Positions 1 to 7,898 of a stretch of DNA of 24,217 bases are shown in pieces. The notes under the pieces were generated by a model. That model was not told the origin of the DNA and did not search any database. It saw nothing but the letters and a program-made list of their open reading frames with translations. Both the position numbers and the translations under genes were made by a program. Source of the stretch: Acanthaster planci (lineage: Eukaryota > Echinodermata > Asteroidea > Valvatida > Acanthasteridae); contig NW_019091406.1 in the NCBI RefSeq assembly GCF_001949145.1, positions 2,422,438 through 2,446,654 of the forward strand, read 5' to 3'. How positions within the stretch are numbered: position 1 is the first letter of the stretch; every line of letters starts with the position of its first letter.

Positions 1-641
1 AAAGAAATTGCGCCCAAGATGATAAGTGGTTGCGCCGAAAATGTTCAGTACGCCGACACGAAATTGCGTATACGGATGTGTGGCTAAGGCCTTCAGGATG
101 GATCGGGAGTGAGAGTCCGTGCCACACTAGTAGTACTAGTAGTGGGGCTAGGCTAAAAGTTAAATTTTTTTTTCGTAGAATCAGATTAGGCCTAGGCCTA
201 AATCCAAACTCTCTCGTGACTAACTCTCCAACAGTAAGTTTCGCATCAAAACAAACCAAGCACAAACCTGAAATAATTCAACTGAAGCATAAGCGTTTCA
301 TCGACATCTTCAGGATACTATCTGTGCACTGTATATAGGCCTATGCTTATGAACGGACGGGTTATGGAGATGAGTTGAAATGTTTATGAGTGGTTACAGA
401 TATCGATTCTATTTTTTCGACCATTAGGCTATCGATAAATTTAGCAGTAATGCAAGACTGCATAGAAACCATTATTTAGTATCGATACTATCTTATGCCA
501 AAAACCCGTGAGAAATAGTCAGGTTCCTACTGCAAGGTAGGAAAATAGTTGTTGAAGATTGTCGTGTGAGAATTGGGTTCAATACCATACAATATTAATA
601 CTGCACGTGTGTTCCGTGAACACGGAAAGAAAAGTGGAAAA
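1..641. other. Region upstream of FCF1 (promoter and 5' UTR)
   Basis: No exon of another gene is recognisable here. The open frame at 30-338 has no recognisable domain. Apart from the ATCGAT cluster there are scattered AGGCCTA-type palindromes (185-200, 338-345). The FCF1 transcription start cannot be placed from sequence alone. Confidence 0.4.
401..487. promoter_or_regulatory. Cluster of three ATCGAT sites upstream of FCF1
   Basis: Three ATCGAT cores lie within 90 bp: TATCGATT at 401-408, the palindrome TATCGATA at 430-437, and the same palindrome inside GTATCGATAC at 479-488. They sit about 155-240 bp before the FCF1 start codon, where a core promoter would be expected. TATCGATA is the DRE motif bound by DREF (a BED-finger protein) in insect housekeeping promoters. 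Whether an equivalent factor acts in this organism is inference. No TATA box is evident. Confidence 0.35.
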
Positions 642-3600
642 ATGGTGAGTTGTCCCGTTAAATTTTAAGGCTGTATACAAATTCGTAGATCTTTGGCCTC
701 GTCAATTCTATATCAAGATGTGTGCCTTAAGTAGTTCCTGTTTGGCGAAAATAAAAGGGTGCTTCAGTCATCATGGTTATGATCGATGTGGGCGATGTGG
801 ACATGATGGAGATGGGCGATGTGAAGATTGGGCGAAGTGGTCAGGGACGACCTGGAAATGGTCAGTAGAATGCTGGTCAACTCGTACATGTGCCAACTCG
901 TATGCCAACTGACTCGTGTCGACACTTGTAGTCGTACAGTTATTAGTACAAGTACCAGTGACTACAACACCAAAAAATAAATTAAAAATTGTCATGACAT
1001 CTGGCAGTGGTACCACTACCAGATATCAAATCACTGAATAATACATACTCCATCATGCATTGAAAAAGACCGCTATACGTCACCACAACACATGGTTAAT
1101 GTGAAAGTTGAGAGCCTGGCCTCAGGTGGTGTGCAAATTCAAATTTGTGTGCTCAATTTTGCCCATTGCAAGGTTAAACTTTGTGTACAAAGTTAAAGTT
1201 TGCAAGGTTGCCATGGCGAGGCGGCATGTACATGTAAGGTGGCGTGGTGCATGCATCATCCATGTCATCCACAGTACTGATAATTCATTCAACTATAGAA
1301 ATTAATAAATCCTTATTTCAGTGACTTTGTCTTCTCACTGCCCCTTATTTACATTTAAGTCCAAAGAAAAAAAAATGGAACATTTATTCTGTAATTTCAC
1401 AAAGATGATGATGTCAGATTTATTCACATATTCACATCAAAAGCTTCCTAATATCTTAACTCCAAAAGTTTTGGGGAGAGCAGAATCCACCTCCGCGTGA
1501 CTTTCTTTTCTGATATCCCTGCAGTGGAATTTTTTTTCATGAGCCAAGCCTTTAGGAGTGTTTTCAGTAACTTCAGCAGTCATTTTGACACTAATTGTGT
1601 GAAAATCAAACATACCATTCTCGAACAGTGCAGACTTGTAATGCTTAACCACTCGGTGTCAGGGTTCTGAGTATCGGAGACCTTGTCATTGTATGCATAG
1701 CCGGACAAAGGAGCTGGGCCTTGTAACAGAAGACTGTACTCGGAACAATAGACCGAGCTGCTGGGAATTGCCAATCAATATTCATGTGCTGTCAGCACAT
1801 AGTGCTGGCATTAGCGGAGGTAATCCATCATTGTTTTGAAACAGTATAAATAGCATCGATTGCGGCATTCAGCGCTTGTAGACTATCAGTGGGGACAAAA
1901 GTGCTCCAGCACTCCAGAGATGAGCGATACAATACCGGTGCTAATCTGGCCACATTTGTAAAGACACCACTACCATTCAGCAATGCACTGGCCAATTTCG
2001 GGAATAAAAGAAATTACGCCACTCTGCACAATGTGGGCTCTCTTTACTGGGCGGCAGGCCTGGCTGCAATTCTTGGGTGGCAGGCCTGGCTGCAATTCTT
2101 GGGAATCAGATTACAGTAGCTACCAGAAAATCACATGTGTGGGTGTAAGTGTCCAGTAAATGAAGATATGAATTTTTGAAGAATTTTGAAAATGGAACAT
2201 CTTAAAAATCGCCTGGCAATTCATCCCCCAAGTGCAAATTTCACCCGGCAGGAAAGTGGTTAATGCCACAGCATCAACTGCCGGTACAATGGGAGGATAT
2301 TTCAAAGGAGGAGGGAAGGAAGGGAGAGTGGTGAGATGAATTCATTAAACTCTGCCCCCTTTGTAGGATTCTAGGACCTGCCAGGTGCCCGGGACCATGC
2401 AATCCAGTAACAAGTGTTGGGGAAGGGAGAGCTACTGATCCTTGCTTCTGCTGCCATTGCGCAGTATTCGTGTACATTGTACCTGCATGTTATCTTCATA
2501 TGCGTTTGTGCAATTGTGTTGCAGGGTAAGGATAAAAGAAGTAAGAAATATGCTACTATGAAGCGAATGATATCTTTGCGAGATGCAAGAATGTAAGTAT
2601 CAAGGCTGGATCATCATACATTATTCAAATTGTATGCAAATAAGACAATATCAAGGCACTGCCCTTTTGCCCAATCAGTTGTATTCCTAAAGGACCATAA
2701 AGTGATAAATGTCAAAGATGTCATAGAAATACTTGGTTAGACTTAGGTAAAGGATGTTCGGCCATTAATTCTGAGGTAATACGAAGGACTGAAGGTTTAA
2801 TGAGTTTGGCTGTGCGTGAAAGAAGATATGTGCAGCTTTTGTCACAGTTGTAGAGGCAATAAAATGCCATGGTACCTTTTTGATTTAGTGTAGTTCATTT
2901 CTGATTGGTGTAAATATAATGGGTTTTGAGAATTGCTCACTCGCCGACACCCTGCAGATGACGATCACAGAATTCACGTTATACAGTACTTTTAGTACAT
3001 GCAAACCTACCACTTCAACACCAGTTACTGGTACTTTGCAGATGCAACCGCTATGCAAACTTTGGTGTGCACTTTTCTGGTAGGTGTTTCCTTTGATGCA
3101 TTCACTTATGTAGAATCAGAGGATGGCCGACCTTGCTCCTCTTGTGCAGATAAACATTCTTGCATAGCATATCCATGGGGAGGGGCTTGGGAGATCAAAC
3201 TTCACAGACATGACTCTGTAGAATTTCAGGCATTCACAGCCACATCATGTTCTCTCTTGACAATTCAGTCAGGAAAAGGACAGACTGAAGAAGAAGCCAC
3301 CACCCAAATGGAAGCAAGACAAAGAAGCCACGATCAAGGAGCGAGAGGTCCCCCAGTACTCCTCGGCGCTGTTTTCAAGTACAACACCCAGCTGGGACCG
3401 CCCTACTACGTGCTGGTGGACACCAACTTTGTCAATTTCTCCATCAAGAACAAGATTGACGTGGTACAGGGCATGATGGATTGCCTCTACGCAAAATGCA
3501 AGTGGTGTGAATTCTCATGTTCCATTTACTGGATCTTACGATCGTATAGACCTCTATCTTGGGGCAGCCATCTTGCTTTTCTACCATTTAAAGCAATTTT

Positions 3601-5693
3601 ACCAAACTAAGGCTGGAAGGAAAATAGTCAGTTTTCTTTTATCAATATGTGAAGTTGAATTACTTTTGCCAGTGAGTCTAAAGGGGTTACATTTGCTGAT
3701 GAAAACATATCAGACATTTCTCATCCGTTGCCATGGAAACACTGCAGAAATACTGGTGTCTAAAGTATTTGCCGTGCCATTTTTGTGATTTTTTTGGTCC
3801 ATTTCAGGTATTCCATGCATTACAGACTGTGTGATGGGTGAAATCGAGAAACTAGGTAGGAAATACAACGTAGCCCTTCGGACAGTCAAAGACGAGAGGT
3901 TTGAACGATTACCATGTATGCATCAGGGGACATATGCCGATGACTGCTTAGTACAGAGAGTAACGCAGGTATGATATGAAACAGCTGGGAAATGAAATCA
4001 GCCAAACATCACAATCTTGAGGAACACTGGGTTGCTGAGATCTGGCGTTATTTATCTCAAACTTCCATCTCTGGAAAAGGGCTCATTTATTGTTACATTT
4101 GTAACACATTTTGACTTCTTGTTTTGGGACGTAGCTATAAAAGCAAGTCAAAACCCCATTTGATGTGGTTAAAGGCTGAAAACCCCTTTACTTGAGAAAC
4201 AAAATCATCAGCAAGCATCTAGAACTCCATCTCCCAATTTGGAAAGATTTGCACCCTGAAAAAAAAAAGAATTACAAATTGTTGCAACCATTTTTCATAA
4301 ACCAGAATGAGAAACTATTTTATTTATTCGTCCTTAATACCAAATACCTACATGTACATATCCAGTTTGAAGTATTTTGTTTTCTATTACTTTATAGCAC
4401 AAATGCTACATAGTTGCCACCTGCGATCGGGATCTCAAAAGAAGAATACGAAAAATCCCAGGAGTCCCCATCATGTTTCTCTCACAGAAAAGGTGGGTGG
4501 ATTAACAATCACTGGCCAGGTATTTCGCTGAATGTCTGTGAACCATTATACCCTCCCCGATTATTCATAATACTGTATTGCTCGAAGTTTAGAAGATTTT
4601 GCAGGGGTTGATGCTGCGGTACAACATTGTCTGCGACTTTTTGTTTTCAATGGGCATAGTGCAACATAAGGCTAGTTTCCCCTGAATAATACAGGAAAGC
4701 ATCCCAAGTACTTGTCGTCAATATCTCAGATGTTAGACCCGTGATTTCCTTGGGTTCATTGATACTTTCCTTTTACCATTGTTAAGAGGAACGCTTACAC
4801 GTAGTGCCTGAGTTGTCAATGTCATATCATCAGGAGAGACAATTAACATTTCTTACAGCAGTAAATAACTTGGTATTGAACAGTTCCAGTAAACTGCAGG
4901 TTTCTTTTATTTAAACATGAACGTGCGGCATATTTTAACATGAAGCACATTTTCCTTTGTATTTCAACAGTTATATGAACAGGCAAATGTAGACAAGTAC
5001 TTAACTTTCATGGATGTGTAAAGTGTTGTTCACGTAAATCACAAATCTAGAATTAAGAAGAGGAGATATTCAGGAATAAAAAATGTGGTTTTGAACATTT
5101 CTGTAATCGTATATAGACATTCCTGATAGTGGCCTCATGTTGTACAACTTGTTTCAGCATCCATACAGGCATAGCCAGAGTGACATTGTTGCACCGTGGC
5201 ACTTACATGTAGCGGGTACATGGTCAAGAAATTGAACTGTTCCAACAAAAGTACACCGAGTAAAGTTGGCATTTTGGCTGATGGATACATATGTACTTGT
5301 AATAAGTGGAAAAAACATGTGACTAAGTCTCTAACATGGGCGTCGCCAGGCTATTGGGGGGGGAAGCTCTTATCAGCAATAAACTGATAAACCATTAACA
5401 ATGGGAGGTGGTTAAGTTGAAGTTTTTTTCAAGCACATTGGTGATATTTGTCCCCTATCATCTCATTTCTTACACTTTCTTCCCTTTTTATTTTTTGAAT
5501 TTTTTTCTGGGGGGCAAGCACCCATCTTCTCCTCTACCAAGACGCCCATTGTCTTTAATGAACTGGACAGAATACACATTCACACATAGTGAATGGAATT
5601 TGGATATACCATTGCTGACACATATTTTAATCTGTCTTCTATAGGTGCACTATTGAACGGATGCCGGATGCGTTTGGAGCACCCAAATTGTGA
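642..5693 (+). CDS. FCF1: rRNA-processing endonuclease FCF1/UTP24 (PIN domain), six coding exons, one frameshift
   Basis: FCF1/UTP24 is the PIN-domain nuclease of the nucleolar small-subunit processome that cuts pre-rRNA at the 5' end of 18S and in ITS1. Coding exons: 642-644, 2525-2592, 3269-3497, 3808-3968, 4398-4492, 5645-5693. Joined, they give about 201 residues against 198 in human. Recognised segments include KKYATMKRM near the N-terminus, [60 protein letters not shown] and [11 protein letters not shown] at the C-terminus. The acidic PIN residues are all visible: Asp in LVDTN, Glu in GEIEKLG, Asp in YADD and Asp in CDRD. The start codon stands alone in exon 1, directly followed by GTGAGT. 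Exon phases agree everywhere except inside exon 3, where a T run (3372-3375) is one base short. Without correction, translation stops at TGA 3474-3476. FCF1 is essential in yeast, so a base-call error or a second copy is more likely than loss. Identity is very certain; intactness is not. Confidence 0.93.
1645..2263. mobile_element. TTAA-flanked non-autonomous element, copy 1 (piggyBac-like MITE)
   Basis: The segment starts TTAACCACT (1645-1653) and ends AGTGGTTAA (2255-2263). These are exact inverted termini with TTAA at both ends, the target duplication typical of piggyBac elements. The interior matches a second copy at 6800-7670, sharing for example TCATTGTTTTGAAACAGTAT, AGCGATACAATAC, AGCAATGCACTGG and AAGATATGAATTTTTGAAGAA. 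No transposase is present. The family assignment rests only on the TTAA ends. Confidence 0.6.
2049..2100. repeat. Tandem duplication of a 26-bp unit
   Basis: Two adjacent 26-bp units (2049-2074 and 2075-2100, core GGCAGGCCTGGCTGCAATTC) differ at one base. They lie inside repeat copy 1. The second copy at 6800-7670 has no such doubling, so this is a local duplication after insertion. Confidence 0.8.
2593..3268 (+). other. FCF1 intron 2
   Basis: GTAAGT donor and AATTCAG acceptor. An in-frame continuation to the second AG (3271-3272) would break the IQEKDRL reading, so the acceptor at 3267-3268 is chosen. I see no repeat or motif of note inside. Confidence 0.75.
3498..3807 (+). other. FCF1 intron 3 with a GC donor (GC-AG intron)
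   Basis: The coding sequence ...GCA AAA T ends at 3497 and resumes at 3808 with GT ATT CCA TGC, giving the conserved AKCIPC. The donor is therefore GCAAGT (3498-3503) and the acceptor TTTCAG (3802-3807). The only nearby GT (3502) would put the downstream exon out of frame. GC-AG introns are a known minor class. Confidence 0.85.
3969..4397 (+). other. FCF1 intron 4
   Basis: GTATGA donor and CTTTATAG acceptor, both in phase 0 (VTQ before, HKCYIVAT after). The interior is AT-rich and has no recognisable element. Confidence 0.75.
4493..5644 (+). other. FCF1 intron 5
   Basis: GTGGGT donor after GAAAAG and TTCTATAG acceptor. The split codon is AG/G (Arg). The intron contains one probable degenerate inverted-repeat element (5336-5549); otherwise nothing is recognisable. 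Confidence 0.75.
5336..5549. mobile_element. Probable small inverted-repeat element remnant
   Basis: ATGGGCGTC (5336-5344) is repeated inverted as GACGCCCAT (5541-5549). Inside the left end is CGCCAGG...TTGGGGGGGG and near the right end TTTTTTCTGGGGGGCAAGCA. This layout is familiar from short hAT-type non-autonomous elements whose ends read TGGGCGTCGCCAGG. The right arm is diverged and no target duplication is clear. Confidence 0.35.
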
Positions 5694-6234
5694 TAGCCAG
5701 CTAAAGCACATGTGACATACGGTAGCCGGCTGGGCAGTGACTTGGCGTACAACCTTCAGTCAGCTTTCTAGGCAATACAGAACTTTAATTGAAGCCAACT
5801 GCAGGACTAGTCTACATGTACTCGTAGCTATTGGGCAGAAGTTAGTTGTTACAGGCCATTGTAGAATACTTCGATAGAAATACTAAGGTCTTTGGGTGGC
5901 AGATTGGAGTATCATTTAGGACCAATTTCAAGTTCAATTCATGGTTCATCGTTAGTCAGCCCCTGTTTTAATGCCAACATGCATGCGAGATACTGTCCTG
6001 CTCAAAATATCCCTTTCTTTGATAACATCAAGCCATCGCTTGTCTTTTGAATACCAGCGATGCGACTGTGCCCAGACACAAGCTCCAAACAGTCAAGTAG
6101 TTTCCCCGTTTCGTGTTCAAGTGAAAGTAGCAAAACTGAGAATCACAGTTTGCACTCAAACTTCCCTACAATAACCACTTTTGTCAATGACAGCACCGCA
6201 CCAGTTCCCTTGGGGTTAAACAGAAAGTGGGTAA

Positions 6235-6461
6235 TTCCAGAAATTAAGGGTCCAAAAGTCTGACATTTTTGTGTCCCTTTTACATCCGATCCGTTCTCTG
6301 AAATGGAAATACCACAATTGATTTCATACTGTTACTATTTGTTTGGCAGATAAGTTACTTTAATTCATTACTATTGGAAATTAGAAAATTTGTTCTGAAC
6401 TTACAAAGTCATATGTCACGTGACCGGGACACGAAAAAACAGGGAACCCTAACTTCTGGAA
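6235..6461. mobile_element. Short terminal-inverted-repeat element (MITE-like)
   Basis: The left end TTCCAGAAATTAAGGGTCC (from 6235) with TTTTTGTGTCCC (6266-6277) is repeated inverted at the right end. There, GGGACACGAAAAA (6426-6438) is followed by GGGAACCCTAACTTCTGGAA (6442-6461). The arms are about 43 bp with several differences and a small gap. The centre has no coding capacity. Confidence 0.5.
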
Positions 6462-6485
6462 ACTCAGGTACATTTGTTCAAACCA

Positions 6486-6491
6486 AATAAA
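6486..6491 (+). promoter_or_regulatory. Candidate poly(A) signal for FCF1
   Basis: AATAAA lies about 790 bp after the FCF1 stop codon, on the coding strand. It is the first canonical hexamer I noticed downstream. The distance is long and the site lies just past a repeat, so this is tentative. Confidence 0.2.
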
Positions 6492-6799
6492 TTTAATGTT
6501 CAAAAGTATAAAATGGGTGATCGTTTCTGTGAACCCTAGGAAAGCTTACGCAACTTTCCCCCCAAAAACGTTCATTTTCTTATTTCAAGTAAGAGACCGA
6601 TTGTCTTAAACATAAATTGCTGATGATCTCAACAAATTTTGCCATAATCTTTGGAACTTTTTAGGATTAGCACACCATAAAAATAATTGTTCCTCAAAAA
6701 GTTACTTGTGAAATGGCCAGCCAAATGCACAGTAGTCCATAGGTGTCCAATGTGGGTAGGACTTCCCAAGTACAGAACATTGTTACCTGTACTAGGCCA

Positions 6800-7670
6800 C
6801 TAACCACTTTGCACGGTGAAGCCCGGTACCGGAGACATAGTGTGTGGCCAACAAGGTTGGGGTGCTCTCTTTCGGAGCTTTCTTTAAGACAAAAATAATG
6901 TTGCTGGCCGTTTTTAGAAGAGGTTACTTACTGTAAGTACGTGCAGTAAGTTTGAGCCATCAGCGAAGGTAATTCCATCATTGAGTTGCAACAGTGGCTT
7001 CACTGGACCAGAAAACTGGGCCTTTACTCACTTGGAAACAAAAGACCGAATTGCTGGGATTTGCCATTGAAGGTTCGTACAGTAGCTGGCAGTGCAGAGT
7101 GCTGGCCATTAGCAGAGGTAAACTGTCATTGAAATAAGGCTCTTGCCCATATCCAACTCATATTTATATTTAAATAATCTGTCATTGTTTTGAAACAGTA
7201 TCATTGTTTGCCGCTGCCAGCACCAGTGGATTATAAGCGTGGACGAAAGCACTTGCTCCAGTGATTAGCGATACAATACTGCTGAGCACTCGTGAAATCT
7301 GGCCGCATTGTGCAGTTTTGTTATGCCCATGTGCTTGTTGAATGGCCCGGTTCAGCTTCATGGCCCACGTGTTCTGCATAGCAGCAGCGGCCGTCCAATG
7401 GAGCAATGCACTGGGCTAATTCCCTGAACTAAGAGGAAATCATGTGACTCCGCATAAGGGGGCTCTTTACTAGGCAGCATGCATGACTGAAATACTTGCG
7501 CGTCAATGGAGGTTGCCTGTCAGATTAGAGTCACCACAAGACAGTCATTCTTTTGGGTGTACACGTGCAGTAAATAAAGATATGAATTTTTGAAGAAAAA
7601 CAAAAAAACGAAAAAAAGTTCCCCGCCCAGCAGCCTCAACATCAGAAAGTGCCTGGCAGGAAGTGGTATA
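6800..7670. mobile_element. TTAA-type non-autonomous element, copy 2 (piggyBac-like MITE)
   Basis: Left end CTAACCACTTTGCACGG (from 6800); right end GGCAGGAAGTGGTATAA (7656-7672). These are degraded forms of the TTAACCACT...AGTGGTTAA termini of copy 1. The interior is collinear with 1645-2263 in the same orientation and is about 250 bp longer. The extra sequence includes a second AGGTAATTCCATCATTG-like block near 6968 and AATGGCCCGGTTCAGCTTCA near 7341. It contains no transposase. Confidence 0.55.
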
Positions 7671-7812
7671 AAATATCATCACTCAAGTTTTGGGGATCCT
7701 ATTTTGACATCTTCATTCATCATATTTATTTTACTATTTCTGAAAATAACAACATTGGCAAGTTTTGGGGAATCTTGGTCAACTAGTTCGCTTTTCATTT
7801 TTCTTATGCTTC

Positions 7813-7818
7813 TTTATT
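7813..7818 (-). promoter_or_regulatory. Candidate poly(A) signal for the trihelix-PPC gene
   Basis: TTTATT on the plus strand reads AATAAA on the minus strand, 81 bp downstream of the TAA stop (7901-7899). A second one is at 7725-7730. Position and strand fit a short 3' UTR. Confidence 0.4.
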
Positions 7819-7898
7819 CTTTCTGGAAATCAGGCTTCAAAAATGTATTTTACAATAAATCAATTTCCCAAATGGTATGAAAAATATGTCCAGCTTTG

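Larger units (their letters stand above)
645..2524 (+). other. FCF1 intron 1
   Basis: This GT-AG intron (GTGAGT donor, GTGTTGCAG acceptor) separates the lone start codon from the rest of the protein. It holds a GATGTGG/GATGG-rich low-complexity patch at about 785-830, short self-complementary stretches near 1133-1200, and a TTAA-flanked repeat at 1645-2263. The open frames within it show no domain. Confidence 0.75.
5694..7898. other. Intergenic region between convergent FCF1 and trihelix-PPC genes
   Basis: This region holds both 3' UTRs and about 1.1 kb of repeat. A small inverted-repeat element lies at 6235-6461 and a TTAA-type repeat copy at 6800-7670. The open frames seen here have no domain. 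One possible FCF1 poly(A) signal is AATAAA at 6486-6491. For the minus-strand gene, TTTATT at 7813-7818 reads AATAAA on its own strand, 81 bp after its stop. Confidence 0.6.

Noticed and set aside
2049-2100. Short direct repeats as a CRISPR-like array
   Set aside because: Only two units with no spacers, inside an animal transposon copy; a simple tandem duplication.
2999-3610. Plus-strand open frame of 203 codons as a single gene
   Set aside because: Only its middle (3377-3497) is real FCF1 sequence. The part before the frameshift is a wrong frame of exon 3 plus intron, and the end is intron 3.
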